A stretch of 64,000 nt of DNA from CAWEQO01 sp963811225. GTDB taxonomy: Bacteria > Chloroflexota > Anaerolineae > Anaerolineales > Anaerolineaceae. The notes beneath the pieces are model-generated. The model did no database searches. It saw nothing but the letters and a program-made list of their open reading frames with translations, and was not told the DNA's origin. A program made the position numbers and the translations under genes. Shown here in pieces: positions 45,497-57,700 of the stretch (position 1 is the stretch's first letter; every line of letters begins with the position of its first letter). The stretch is from assembly GCA_963811225.1 (NCBI GenBank), contig CAWEQO010000007.1, positions 186,001 through 250,000 on the forward strand. Direction: 5' to 3'.

Positions 45497-45553
45497 GCCC
45501 TGTTTTTGAATCACAACCTTAAAAAATGGGACAACATAATCAAAGCCCTCCAC

Positions 45554-45841
45554 TCATTCCGAGACAAGATGGAAATGCAGCTGTGGGATCTCCTGGTACG
45601 CCCCTCCGTTTGCGATCAGGCGGTAACCCGTTTGCTCCAAGCCAAGTTCGCGCACCAGCGCCTGGACCGTCTCCATCAAATCGGCCAGGAAAGCGACATC
45701 ATCGGGCGGCACCTCCAGCAGGGATGCATATGCCCGCTTCGGGACGATCAGGATGTGCACGGGGTAGGCCGGCCGGGGATGGTGAAAAGCCAGCAGCGTC
45801 TCGGTTTCGCGCAATCGCTGCACGGGCAATATAAAGTTCAT
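45554..45841 (-). CDS. HIT-family protein
   Basis: 95 residues from the ATG at 45841; the frame is open further to 45916. LLAFHHPRPAYPVHILIVPKR and the C-terminal active-site motif PQLHFHLV identify a histidine-triad nucleotide hydrolase or transferase. The first His of the HxHxHxx triad is Gln here (QxHxH). The catalytic middle His is kept. It is divergent from rsmG, which begins 173 bases away. Confidence 0.82.
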   Translation of the reverse strand: MNFILPVQRLRETETLLAFHHPRPAYPVHILIVPKRAYASLLEVPPDDVAFLADLMETVQALVRELGLEQTGYRLIANGGAYQEIPQLHFHLVSE

Positions 45842-45998
45842 GTGAATAAACCCCCACCCTACCAGGGCTCGAATGGGCTTCCATTTTGCGAATTGAAAGA
45901 AAGTGGATGCGAACACTTTCCAGTCTACCTAGCTTTCCCACTTCCGTCAACCCAAAAGCAGCAGCGCCGCAACTTCGCGACACTGCTGCTTCTCTTGA

Positions 45999-46004
45999 TA
46001 TAAT
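45999..46004 (+). promoter_or_regulatory. -10 box of rsmG, near-leaderless
   Basis: A perfect TATAAT lies 10 bases before the rsmG ATG, so transcription would begin within about four bases of the start codon and leave no room for a Shine-Dalgarno. The -35 is weak. Confidence 0.55.
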
Positions 46005-46014
46005 TGAACCGACA

Positions 46015-46725
46015 ATGGACATATTAAAACAAGAAGCCAAAAACCTGCTTGGGTTCACCCTCACTTCCCGCCAGTTGGCGGCCTTCGACCGTTACCGTCA
46101 GGAACTGCTGGATTGGAACGCCAGGTTCAACCTCACCGCCATCCGTGACGAGGCCGGCATCCGCACCAAGCACTTCCTGGACTCGCTCTCGTGCCTGCTG
46201 GTGCTGCGCGAGAACCCGCCTGCCCGCCTGATCGATATCGGCAGCGGGGCGGGCTTCCCCGGGATCCCGCTCAAGATCGTCATGCCCCAACTGCAGCTGA
46301 CTCTGGTCGAGTCGGTCGGCAAGAAAGCCGACTTCCTCCGGCACGTGGTTAAGACCCTGTCGATGGATAAGGTGGAAGTGCTCCAAGGCCGCGCCGAGGA
46401 ACTCGGCCAGAACCCGCAGTACCGGGAGAAGTACGATTGGGCGGTGGCCCGGGCGGTAGCGAACATGCCCACCCTGGTGGAGTACCTGCTGCCGCTGGTT
46501 AAGGTGGGCGGCGCGAGCCTGATGATGAAAGGCGAAAACGGCCCGGCAGAAGCCCACGCCGCCGAGAAGGCGACCCGCATGATGGGCGGCCACCTGCGCC
46601 AGCTGGTGCGCGTCACCCTCCCAGGCGTGGCAGACGAGCGTTACTTGATCGTGGTCGACAAAGTCGCCGCAACCCCGCCGAAATACCCCCGCCGGGTAGG
46701 TGTGCCCGCCAAGGACCCGGTTTAA
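46015..46725 (+). CDS. rsmG: 16S rRNA (guanine(527)-N7)-methyltransferase
   Basis: SAM-dependent methyltransferase acting on G527 of 16S rRNA in the decoding region. 236 residues from the ATG at 46015; an upstream ATG would add a non-family extension and lies before the promoter. WNARFNLTAIRDE, HFLDSL, DIGSGAGFPGIPLKI (SAM-binding loop), VESVGKKADFLRHV and WAVARAVANMPTLVEY are diagnostic. Loss of this enzyme gives low-level streptomycin resistance in other bacteria. Confidence 0.94.
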   Translation: MDILKQEAKNLLGFTLTSRQLAAFDRYRQELLDWNARFNLTAIRDEAGIRTKHFLDSLSCLLVLRENPPARLIDIGSGAGFPGIPLKIVMPQLQLTLVESVGKKADFLRHVVKTLSMDKVEVLQGRAEELGQNPQYREKYDWAVARAVANMPTLVEYLLPLVKVGGASLMMKGENGPAEAHAAEKATRMMGGHLRQLVRVTLPGVADERYLIVVDKVAATPPKYPRRVGVPAKDPV

Positions 46726-46733
46726 ACGAGAGA

Positions 46734-46799
46734 AAAAGCGCAAAGACGCGCAGGTTTAAAGAAAGCTTTTCTTCTAAACCTGCGCGTCTTTGCGCTTTT
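46734..46799. terminator. Bidirectional terminator with 25-bp perfect arms
   Basis: Outer arms 46734-46758 and 46775-46799 match perfectly; the inner part AAGAAA/TTTCTT adds six pairs after one bulged base. It lies between convergent stops at 46725 and 46820. The left arm is AAAAGCGCAAAGACGCGCAG onward, purine-rich. Confidence 0.84.
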
Positions 46800-46819
46800 G
46801 GGTTTCCTGTAAGCCAGCG

Positions 46820-48019
46820 CTAATCTTTTCGAACCTGCCCCCCAGACACATACCAGACCGTATTTTCCTTTACAAACAATTCCGAGAACAAATTCAGATC
46901 CGTCGTCGTCAACAGCACCTGCTCCACCTCGTCGAGCGCGTCCAGCAGGTCTGCCCGGCGCTGCAAGTCCAATTCCGCCAGGATCTCGTCCAGCAGCAGC
47001 ACCGGCCACTGACCGGTCTTCTCGTGCATCCAGTGCACCTCAGACAGCTTCAACGCCAGCAAAGCGGTGCGCACCTGGCCCCGCGAGCCGAAGTTACCCA
47101 GGTCGATGGCGTTGCTCATAAAACGCAGCTCGTCCCGGTGCGGGCCGATTGTGGTCACGCCGCGGGCGATCTCTTCCCGGCGCAAGGCTTGCAGCCGCTC
47201 GCGGAAGCCTGCCTGGATTTCCTGCTCGGTCAGGCTGCTGCGATCGACCGGCGTGGAAATCGGCAGAGCGAACTGGCCCTCCGGCTGGGGCAGCGGATCA
47301 TAAGCGGGCATGTAATGGAAGCGCAGGATTTCTTGCCCGTTGGTCAGGCGGTGGTGGATCCGCTTGATGAAACGCTCCATCTCCTGCAGGGCCTGGACGC
47401 GGGCGTAGATCAGGCTGGCCCCGGTCTTGGAGAGGATCTCGTCCCAGTAAAACAGCTGGTCCGGGTCGCCGCTGCGCTCGTTGAGCTGCTTCAACAGGGC
47501 GTTGCGCTGCATCAACGCCTGTGAGTACTCCGTCAGGTCACGGGCGTAACCCGGCATGGTCTGCGACAGCGCCAGGTTCAGGTAGCGGCGGCGTTCGTCC
47601 GGCCCGCCCTCAATGATGCGCGTCATTTGCGGCAGGAAGATGACGGCATTAAATGCCCCGAGCGCATTTTGAATGGTACGCTTGACCCCGTCCAGCAGGA
47701 TCTCTTTCCGCAGTCGGGTGCCGCCGTTATTATTGTCCTGGATCAGGCGCACCTCCAGGCGGTGCGAGCGCTCACCACGCATGTAGTCCGCCACAATCCG
47801 GCCGACCGCCAGGGGTTGGTGGTTGCGCAGGAAGTTGATCAGCTGCCGGTCGTTGGATGCGTGGAAAGACGTGAAGGTCGCCAGGAAGTAGACGGACTCC
47901 AGCAGGGTCGTTTTACCCTGGGCATTGTTACCCACAAGCAAAAGAATCCGCCGGGGCACGTTCATGTCCAGGCGGGTGAATGATCGAAAGTCGGTCAGCG
48001 ATAGATGAGTGAGGTACAT
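46820..48019 (-). CDS. recF: DNA replication and repair protein RecF
   Basis: SMC-like ATPase that loads RecA at gaps. 399 residues from the ATG at 48019 (MYLTHLSLTDFRSFTRLD). Walker A VGNNAQGKTTLLE, a central helical insertion, GGPDERRRYLNLALSQ, and the signature plus Walker B region PVLLLDEILAELDLQRR with final LLTTTDL are present. It is coupled to def one base upstream. It is not near dnaA, dnaN or gyrB here. Confidence 0.94.
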   Translation of the reverse strand: MYLTHLSLTDFRSFTRLDMNVPRRILLLVGNNAQGKTTLLESVYFLATFTSFHASNDRQLINFLRNHQPLAVGRIVADYMRGERSHRLEVRLIQDNNNGGTRLRKEILLDGVKRTIQNALGAFNAVIFLPQMTRIIEGGPDERRRYLNLALSQTMPGYARDLTEYSQALMQRNALLKQLNERSGDPDQLFYWDEILSKTGASLIYARVQALQEMERFIKRIHHRLTNGQEILRFHYMPAYDPLPQPEGQFALPISTPVDRSSLTEQEIQAGFRERLQALRREEIARGVTTIGPHRDELRFMSNAIDLGNFGSRGQVRTALLALKLSEVHWMHEKTGQWPVLLLDEILAELDLQRRADLLDALDEVEQVLLTTTDLNLFSELFVKENTVWYVSGGQVRKD

Positions 48020-48020
48020 A

Positions 48021-48533
48021 TCAGTCGGCTGAAACCAGTTCTTCGTCCTCCCTGGGCTGCCAGACCTTCGTCGCCCGATCGGTAAACAAGACGCCGTCCA
48101 GGTGGTCGATCTCATGCTGGAAGACACGCGCCAACCAGCCCTCGGCCTTGATCTTCACCGGTTTCCCGTTCTTGTTCAGGCCTTTGACAACAATCTGCTC
48201 GAACCGCTCCACCTCGCCGACCAGCCGCGGGATCGACAGGCAAGCTTCGATGCCCACGACGGTCTCGTCCGTCGAGCTTTCTACAATCTCCGGGTTGACG
48301 ACGGCAAACAATTTCGCCGGGGCATCCTCCTCATCCGACTCGGCGTATTCCACCACGATGATCCGGCTGGAAATGCCCACCTGCGGAGCGGCCAGCCCAA
48401 CTCCTGGCGCCTCGCGCATGGTCTCCACCATATCGTCGATCAGGATCTTGACGTCCTTATCGACCTCATTCACCTTGTGCGCTTTGCGCCGGAGGACCGG
48501 ATCGGGTAATGTAACAATTTCTCGAACTGCCAT
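48021..48533 (-). CDS. def: Peptide deformylase
   Basis: Metal hydrolase that removes the formyl group from nascent proteins. 170 residues from the ATG at 48533 (MAVREIVTLPDPVLRR). The three motifs are GVGLAAPQVG, EACLSIP (Cys ligand; the family usually has EGCLS) and HEIDHLDG (two His and Glu). It forms a unit with recF. Confidence 0.95.
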   Translation of the reverse strand: MAVREIVTLPDPVLRRKAHKVNEVDKDVKILIDDMVETMREAPGVGLAAPQVGISSRIIVVEYAESDEEDAPAKLFAVVNPEIVESSTDETVVGIEACLSIPRLVGEVERFEQIVVKGLNKNGKPVKIKAEGWLARVFQHEIDHLDGVLFTDRATKVWQPREDEELVSAD

Positions 48534-48695
48534 ATCTCTATCCTTTACTTCTAAAATCAACAGCCGTGGTACGCAAACACTCTGCCTACGCCCACCGCCT
48601 GAATGTGTTTTGAACACGATAATTTAAGTATTATTTTACCCCAAATTTGGCCGCCTTGGGCAGCCTATGTACAGTCATCGCTAATTATTATGCAG

Positions 48696-48716
48696 GCCTC
48701 CGGTGTGCCGAGAGGC
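48696..48716 (-). terminator. Short hairpin after the cNMP/PH membrane gene
   Basis: The stem GCCTC/GAGGC with an inner CGG/CCG and one bulge sits directly at the stop of the gene that ends at 48717. The downstream minus-strand sequence is AT-rich (ATAATAATT) but not a pure T-run. Confidence 0.4.
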
Positions 48717-50363
48717 TTATGTTTGGTTGCGGTTGTTCATGCGGTGATACATCTCCAGCCAATTGGCGATGCGCTGCTGCTCGCGGTTAACCTCCGCCAG
48801 GCGGTCTTTGTACAGGCGGTCCGCCAGGCGGTTGAACAGATCGCGCTGCACCTCGGACGGGTTGAACACCTCGTCGAAGGTCAACTGCGTATCGCCTACA
48901 CGAATATAGACCGTGCCGAAATTCAGCAGCAGGCCGATCAATCCCAGGCGCTGGAACTCGATCGACAGGATGTTGCGCAGCGGCGCTACCTGGCGATCTT
49001 CTTGCGCCAGGGGCTTCTTGTAGACGTCCAGGATCTGCTCATCTGTCACCATGAAGTAGTCGTTGCGCCAGTCCACGTATTGATACACCCACCACGCCCC
49101 CAGGATGGTGCCACCCACCAACAGCAGCGCAATTCCAACCAGCGGCGAGACGATTGCGCCGGGGACGAAGGTATAAACGGCACCAGCGAACAAAAGCAGA
49201 ATCAGCAGCGTCGGCAGCCAGATGTGGGCGATCAGGATCCACCAGTGCTTGCGGTAGATGATGTTGCCGTCAAACTCGAAGCGCATGGCGAACAGGTTCG
49301 AGAGCGTCTGGTTGATCCAATTTAGCTCGCGCGGCGGAGGCATGTGCAGATCCAGCGCAGGACTTTGCGGTCCGGGCGGCTGCTGCCCGTCGGGCCGGCC
49401 CACAATCTCCGACACGCGGTGTTCCATCATTTCGGTTTCGGCCTGTGTGCGGCGTTCGCGTGCCCGGTACCAGGATGCTTCCACAATCCTCGCCACCTCT
49501 GAAGGATCAAACACGTACGGCAGCCGGATGGTGCCGGTGTAGGTCTTCACCACCACGTCCCCAAAGTCGAACTGCCTGCCCAGAAAGGATGTCTCGGTGG
49601 TCACCGACTGGATGGCGGTCAGCGGCGATTCAGTCCGGCTGTCGTAGAACAGCACGATGCGCTCCTGCCAGACGACGCGTTGGTCGGTGACGATGGAGTA
49701 GTCGTTTAAATAGTCGACGATAAACCAGGCATACAGGAAACCAAAAAACAGGAATGCCAATCCACTCAGAATGATGGGGAGCGCACTGCCGGGGAAGGTA
49801 ACAAATAAGAACACCAGCGCGCCGAACGCGAGCAATGCAAAAAAGGTCACCGGAGCCAGACGCACGAATAAGTAGATCGGATGGCGCCGGGTCAGGTAGT
49901 AGATCACTTCATTCTCATCCAGCCAATCGAAACGCAGGCGCAGGGTGAGCCGGAAGCTGTGAACCATCAGGTCGAGCGCTTCGTCAAGCTCCAGGATTTC
50001 CTCCGCCAGGAAGGCGATTTGCTTCTCATCGAACTTCAGCAGCAAGGTGTTGTCGAGCGCCCTGGCAAACGTTTCCCGGTAAGGACGCTCTTCAAGGACC
50101 TCGTACCCAAAGAAGTCCCCATATCCGAGGGTCGCCAACACATCGGCCTCGTCGTCCACTTCCATCATAATGCGCACACGGCCATCGTAGATGATGTAAA
50201 GTGCGTCGGCGGGTTGGCCTTCGCTGTAAATCATATCTCCGCGATTGTATGAAACGATGCTCGTGTGGTTGGCGATCAGTTCCAACAGGTTTGGGTCCAT
50301 CCTCCGGAAGGGGTAGATGGAATTGAGCAGGGTAAGAACGTCGTCGCGCGGAATCTCGGCCAT
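48717..50363 (-). CDS. Cyclic-nucleotide-binding and tandem bacterial PH-domain membrane protein
   Basis: 548 residues. Residues about 5-130 form a Crp-type cyclic nucleotide binding fold (MIYSEGQPADALYIIYDGRV, GYGDFFGYEVL). Two similar units follow, each a pair of membrane helices plus a bacterial PH (bPH2) domain: first helices about 165-215 with DYSIVTDQRVVWQER, second about 375-430 with DYFMVTDEQILDVYKK. The halves look like an internal duplication. A membrane sensor role is plausible; the ligand is unknown, and the phosphate-binding Arg of the cNMP pocket is not evident. Confidence 0.78.
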   Translation of the reverse strand: MAEIPRDDVLTLLNSIYPFRRMDPNLLELIANHTSIVSYNRGDMIYSEGQPADALYIIYDGRVRIMMEVDDEADVLATLGYGDFFGYEVLEERPYRETFARALDNTLLLKFDEKQIAFLAEEILELDEALDLMVHSFRLTLRLRFDWLDENEVIYYLTRRHPIYLFVRLAPVTFFALLAFGALVFLFVTFPGSALPIILSGLAFLFFGFLYAWFIVDYLNDYSIVTDQRVVWQERIVLFYDSRTESPLTAIQSVTTETSFLGRQFDFGDVVVKTYTGTIRLPYVFDPSEVARIVEASWYRARERRTQAETEMMEHRVSEIVGRPDGQQPPGPQSPALDLHMPPPRELNWINQTLSNLFAMRFEFDGNIIYRKHWWILIAHIWLPTLLILLLFAGAVYTFVPGAIVSPLVGIALLLVGGTILGAWWVYQYVDWRNDYFMVTDEQILDVYKKPLAQEDRQVAPLRNILSIEFQRLGLIGLLLNFGTVYIRVGDTQLTFDEVFNPSEVQRDLFNRLADRLYKDRLAEVNREQQRIANWLEMYHRMNNRNQT

Positions 50364-50394
50364 CGAATAAAGTATACTCTCGAATGCACTTACA

Positions 50395-50426
50395 AAAAAG
50401 CCCGGCAGGAGAACCCGCCGGGCTTT
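50395..50426 (-). terminator. Terminator of clpC
   Basis: An 11-bp perfect stem (AAAAGCCCGGC with its complement, loop 50406-50415) is followed by T-rich sequence on the minus strand. It lies 17 bases past the clpC stop. Confidence 0.87.
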
Positions 50427-50442
50427 TCAATCATTTATTCCT

Positions 50443-52913
<2,471 letters not shown>

Positions 52914-52956
52914 AATAAAACCATCCTTTAAAAGCCAATGCGAGGTATGTAAAAGA

Positions 52957-52962
52957 ATTATA
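52957..52962 (-). promoter_or_regulatory. -10 box of clpC
   Basis: A perfect TATAAT on the minus strand, 44 bases before the clpC ATG. The hexamer 17 bases upstream, TCAAAA, is a weak -35. Confidence 0.5.
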
Positions 52963-53221
52963 GCATCCGGGCGTCATAGTTTTGAATATGCAACGTAAGA
53001 AGACTATAAGAGTGTCTTCTATCGGGATCAAGCGTCACAGCCCCGAACCTGCCCCATCTGTTGCACGATCCTTGCCCGCTAAATTAAGTATACTGTATTC
53101 CCAAATGGAAAGCTACAACCATCATGCCATAATAAAAGGTTGCTTCGATCGATCCGGAAAAGCAAGGGGGCAGGAACAAAAATGCTCCCCTTTCTAAAGG
53201 CCACAATCGTTCTATTTCTAG

Positions 53222-53227
53222 TACAAT
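53222..53227 (+). promoter_or_regulatory. -10 box of the GNAT gene, probably leaderless
   Basis: TACAAT lies six bases before the GTG at 53234, so the start of transcription would fall on or next to the start codon. No Shine-Dalgarno could be present in such an RNA. Confidence 0.5.
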
Positions 53228-53233
53228 AGTCCC

Positions 53234-54205
53234 GTGAGCACCAAGGTACAAATACACTCTTACCCAATCCGCAAGTTGGACGTCCGTCGCGACTTGATCA
53301 ACGTCGCCGACTTGATCGAGCTGTGCTTCTATAACCAGATGGACTCCGAAGGCCGCGATTACGTGCGCCAGATCCGGCGCGCCGCCCGCGATAACCGCTA
53401 CCTGCGCTGGATCCCCGGCGCAGGCGAACAGGTCTCTTTCCCTTTGCACGGTTATGTCTGGGAGGAAGACGGCAAGATTGTCGGTAACCTGAGCCTGATC
53501 CCCTTTTTCCGCGGCGGCAGGTGGCGCTATCTGATCGCCAACGTGGCGGTTCACCCCGATTACCGCCGGCGTCACATCGCTCGAAGGCTAACGCAGCGCG
53601 CCCTGGATCATATCCAGGAGCATGGGGTCTCGCAGGCCTGGCTGCAGGTGCGCGACGATAACGAGGCCGCCTACAACCTCTACCGTTCCCTGGGTTTTGT
53701 CGAACGCGCCCGGCGCACCCTGTGGGTCAGTTCACGCACCTCACTCGATTCACCCACCCTGCCCACCGGCGTATCCGTCAGGCCGGGCACCTACAAAGAT
53801 TGGCCGCAAGAGGAGGCCTGGATGCGGCTCGTATACCCCCCCGAGGTCTCCTGGAACCTGCCCATCGATCTGCGCCGCTTCCGCCCCTCCATCGGTAATC
53901 GCGTGCTGCGCTTCTTAGGGGGCGCAAAAGTCCGCCATTGGACCGCCTGGTTGGGAGACCGGATGATCGGCGCCGCCGCCTGGGAGCCCAATCCCCGGGG
54001 CGGCGACAACCTTTGGCTGTCGCCCTCGAAGGATTACGAGGATCTGGCGGTGCGGGCGCTGCTGCTCCACTGCCGCCAGGAGATGTACTACCAGCACATG
54101 CTGACGGTCAATTATCCAGCCGGGCAGGCTGAACTGGCCTTTCTACAAAGCGGCTTCCAGGCCCACAACACCTTGATATGGATGGAGATCCAGTTCCGCA
54201 GTTAG
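53234..54205 (+). CDS. GNAT-family N-acetyltransferase (two-domain)
   Basis: 323 residues from a GTG start. The N-terminal half (about 20-170) is a full GNAT domain: GNLSLIPFF, VAVHPDYRRRHIARRLTQRA (acetyl-CoA loop RRRHIA) and NEAAYNLYRSLGFVE. The C-terminal half (about 175-320) looks like a degenerate second GNAT repeat ending with AELAFLQSGFQAHN. Target unknown. The gene stands alone. Confidence 0.85.
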   Translation: MSTKVQIHSYPIRKLDVRRDLINVADLIELCFYNQMDSEGRDYVRQIRRAARDNRYLRWIPGAGEQVSFPLHGYVWEEDGKIVGNLSLIPFFRGGRWRYLIANVAVHPDYRRRHIARRLTQRALDHIQEHGVSQAWLQVRDDNEAAYNLYRSLGFVERARRTLWVSSRTSLDSPTLPTGVSVRPGTYKDWPQEEAWMRLVYPPEVSWNLPIDLRRFRPSIGNRVLRFLGGAKVRHWTAWLGDRMIGAAAWEPNPRGGDNLWLSPSKDYEDLAVRALLLHCRQEMYYQHMLTVNYPAGQAELAFLQSGFQAHNTLIWMEIQFRS

Positions 54206-54315
54206 CCCTCTTGAGAATTCGAGCGCTCGGGATGCAACTAAACGGGGGAAATTCCGTAAATAGAAAGTGAGAGCGCCAAGAACTGATGGGATGAAAGCTC
54301 TCGAAGGAGACAAAC

Positions 54316-54690
54316 ATGCAAAAATTCCTGATCCGTCTGGTCATCAATGCCGTCGCGTTGTATGCAGCCATTGCTTTGCTCAGCGGCCACGGCATCACAC
54401 CCCAAAGCGACAGCTGGGTTTCTCTGATCTGGTTAGCCTTGATTTTCGGCATCATCAATGCCATTCTCCGGCCGGTTTTGATGGTGATCGGCTGCCCGCT
54501 GATCATCCTCACCCTGGGCCTGGGCACGCTGCTGATCAACACCCTGCTGTTCTACCTGGTCGGCTGGGTCGGTCAATACTTCGGCATCGGCTTCATGGTG
54601 GCCGGTTTCGTGCCTGCTTTCCTCGGCGCTCTGATCGTCAGCGTGGTCAGTTTTATCCTGTCTGCGTTGTTGCGGGATGAATTGAAGTAA
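54316..54690 (+). CDS. YvlD/phage-holin-4 family membrane protein
   Basis: 124 residues with four membrane helices (about 5-22, 33-52, 56-80, 88-115). The pattern INAVALYAAIALLSGHGI, NAILRPVLMVIGCPLIILTLG and FLVGWVGQYFGIGF-like FYLVGWVGQYFGIG is that of the YvlD family. GAAGGAG precedes the ATG. In Bacillus a relative lies beside YvlB; here the YvlB-like gene is 51 kb away. Confidence 0.85.
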   Translation: MQKFLIRLVINAVALYAAIALLSGHGITPQSDSWVSLIWLALIFGIINAILRPVLMVIGCPLIILTLGLGTLLINTLLFYLVGWVGQYFGIGFMVAGFVPAFLGALIVSVVSFILSALLRDELK

Positions 54691-54693
54691 AGT

Positions 54694-54766
54694 CGAGAAT
54701 AGGGAATAAAGCAAAGAGAGCAGTTACCAGTGGTAACTGCTCTCTTTGCTTTATTCCCTATTCTCG
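54694..54766. terminator. 73-bp perfect palindrome (36-bp arms) between convergent genes
   Basis: Arms 54694-54729 and 54731-54766 match perfectly around one central G. It fills the gap between the stops at 54690 and 54770, with three bases free on each side. The left arm is purine-rich; TTTTT follows the right arm. Confidence 0.86.
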
Positions 54767-54769
54767 TTT

Positions 54770-57700
54770 TTAGGGCAGCGTGAACTTCAATACCCTGTTG
54801 TTGCTGGCGTCACTGGCCCACACGTTGCCGTTCGCATCGACCGCCACACCCGCATACATTGCCAGGGCGCCCTGGTCGCCGTCGTACGCATCCCAGCCGC
54901 CCAGGAACGTGCCATCGTTGTCGAACATCAACATGCGGTAGCCATTCGGGTCGGTGATGATGACATCGCCGTTCGGGGCGACATCCAGATACGGCTTGTT
55001 TTCCAACGACTGTCCAGACCAGGCGGAAACGTCCCAAGACTTGAGCGGGGTAAACTCGGTTCCGTCGACGTTCGGCTGGAACACCTGCACCCGCTGGTTC
55101 CAGGTATCTGCCACATACAGGTTGCCTTGCTGATCCAGCGCTACGCCAACCGGTTCATCAAACTGCCCAATATCAAAGCCGGACCCGCCGACCTGGGTGA
55201 TATAGCTGCCGTTCCCATCGAAGACAACGATGCGCTTGTTGCCGGTGTCGCTCACGTAGACGTGACCGTTGTTGTCCACGGCCACGCCGCGCGGGCCCCA
55301 GAAGGCTTCTGGCGTTTCGGCCTGGCCAAACCTGCCCCACATCATCATGAACTGGCCATCGGCGGTGAACTTCTGAATGCGGTGGTTCCAGGTGTCGGCA
55401 ACATATACACTGCCGTCCGGGCCAACCGCCACGCCCCAGGGTTCGTTCATTGTGCCGCCCGGCGCTGAGCTCGGATCCGGATCGATGCTGGCATATGTGC
55501 CCCAGGTTTGCAGCAGATCGCCATTGGGAGAGAAGTGCAAAATGCGGTTGTTGCGAGAATTGGCAACGTAGGCGCTGCCATCCGATGCCACCGCCAGGTC
55601 GCGCGGCGATTGGAACTGGGCGGCGCTGTCTTGCTGACCAATCAGCACTTGCGGCTGGATGGTCACCAGGTTATTCATGTAGGGGTCGGCTTCCTGCACG
55701 GTTCCGGAGGTCGGCGCAACGCCATAATCCCAAATCTGGGCAGCGATATCCTTGCGGACGTAGAAGTGCATCTTGCTGCTCGGCTCCCAGGTCTCCAACG
55801 TCAGGCTCTTTTCGCCGGTCACCTCGGCGTACTTGGTGTAGTCGCGGTTGAGCCAGATATCGAAGATGGCCTGGCGCATTTCTGGGTTTGTAATGGCGTT
55901 TTGGATTCGAATGAGGTCAAACTTCCCATCATCGTTGCTGTCGAACAGGTTGAAATAATCCTGCATCGGCCACCACAAGCGCATGTACTCGAAGTCGATG
56001 TAGTTGTCCTTCAGGATCGGCCCCAACTTGCTGTAGGTCAACTCCCCGGCGATGATCACCGGGTCATTCGCCAGGTCACGCGTGGGCTTATCGGTGTACC
56101 AAACTTTGTTGGGGTAATCGCGCAGGTACCACCAGTAGGGATAGAGGGCGTCGTTGTCGTACGCCACGGCGATATCCTTGCCGCCGGTCGTGCGCTGTGA
56201 GATTTCCACCACCTGCGCCAGCACGTCTTTCGGGCCCCTGGCGGCGTGGGCGTATACCAGGAACTCTTTGGCGTTATCGTAATTGATAAAGGAAGCCGTG
56301 TAGGCCACCCGCATGGTCAACACCGCCAGCAGGCTAAAACCCGCCAGGCTGAACAGACCAACAGTATGTCGGAACTGGACATTCCGCAGCACCCAGAAAA
56401 TGCCCGCCAAACTGGCCAGCATGACCAGCCCGGCCAGGAGGAACGTGCTTGTAACCTGCAGCTGTTCGACCGTGCTGCCGGCAAACGGCGGACGATCGCC
56501 CAGCCATACGCCCAGGAAAGCGATAGCGCTGGCGATGAACACCGGCAGCAGCAGCAAGGCAACGATCACCCCCTTCTGCACCGAGAGGTTCTTCCATTCG
56601 ATCCGGTCGACCAGGAAGCCCAGGCCCCACCCGGCGCTGAGCGCCAGCGGCAGGGCGATGTGCACGGTCAGCCAGGGCATGCGCTCACCGGCGAAGCTGT
56701 AGGCGATCAGGCTCAAGACACTCCAGAACAGCAGCAGCGCCAGGGTTGGTACACGCTGAGGACCGGCAGGAACCTCTACCGGCTCTTCATCCACTGGCAG
56801 ATCGCCATCGATATCCGCCTCGAACACCTCGACCGGCCCATCCGAGGGCACGTCTTCAACTTCCTCAGAGACAGGCTGCGGCGCGGCCGGAGGAATCCCC
56901 GGTACGGTCGCGAAGCGGTTGAAGCGGGCGCCGAAATACAGCGCCACCAGCGTGCCGAGCGCCGAAAGATACTCATAGACCGGCACCTGCAGGAGGGCAT
57001 AGTAGTACAACGGCTGGCTGCCGCGCTCCACTTGCTGCTGCGAGAGCCAGTATCCCAAAGACCCCACCAGGCCAACGGCGAAACCGCCGCCGTTGGTGAA
57101 GAAGGTCGTGTAGAAAACAATGAAGATCCCCCAGAAGATCGCTGCGTTAATCAGCCAGCGCTTTGGGCTCCACCACAGGCCAATCCCGGCGGACACGGCA
57201 AACAAAATCAGAGCCATAACAGCCGTCCGGATAATGCCCACAGTCGAGGTGTAATCCAGCGGGTCCCAACCGAGCATCTTGATCGGGAAAGCGGTCAGCA
57301 GCGGTAGGATCAGCGTGCCGAGCAGCATCAGCAGATCGAACGAGCGCAGGGTGCGGATGCGTTTGAATCCCTGGTTTCTCAAAAGGCTGAAAATGGCATA
57401 GCCTGCAAAGGCCACTGCCAGCAAGAACAGCGCAATCTCACCCACTTGCAAAGCGCCGGAGATCGGCGGCGCAGGTTGGGCCGCCTCGGTCCCAGGCGGG
57501 GTCACGTTCAGGCTGGCTTTCCAGATCGCCAGTCCTAACGCCGAGATAAACAGCAGTACGGCTGCGCTAATGGATATGGTAAACCAATCGCGCGCAGAGC
57601 GGTTCCTCCAGTGCATGCGGGCCGCGTTCCAGGCGAACAGGATTCCCAGGAACAGCAGCATCAGGCCGGTGTAGATGTAAGCGGTTTCTTTGGAGGTAAA

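Larger units (their letters stand above)
45114..45553. other. Intergenic region (440 bp) with a small transcription unit
   Basis: It contains a perfect 17-bp inverted repeat (45227-45268), a terminator (45285-45311), a 31-codon frame (45332-45427) and a promoter (45467-45496), all acting on the minus strand. About 45497-45553 holds nothing recognised. Confidence 0.6.
52914..53233. other. Divergent intergenic region (320 bp)
   Basis: It holds the clpC promoter (TATAAT at 52957-52962, minus strand) and the -10 of the GNAT gene (53222-53227, plus). No CIRCE or CtsR-type repeat was recognised near the clpC promoter. The 71-codon plus frame at 52982-53197 has no family features and is not supported. 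Confidence 0.5.

Noticed and set aside
45886..46014. N-terminal extension of rsmG from the ATG at 45886
   Set aside because: It lies upstream of the promoter, has no family match and overlaps the start of the divergent HIT gene.
52982..53197. A 71-codon plus-strand frame between clpC and the GNAT gene
   Set aside because: No Shine-Dalgarno, no domain and unlike codon use.
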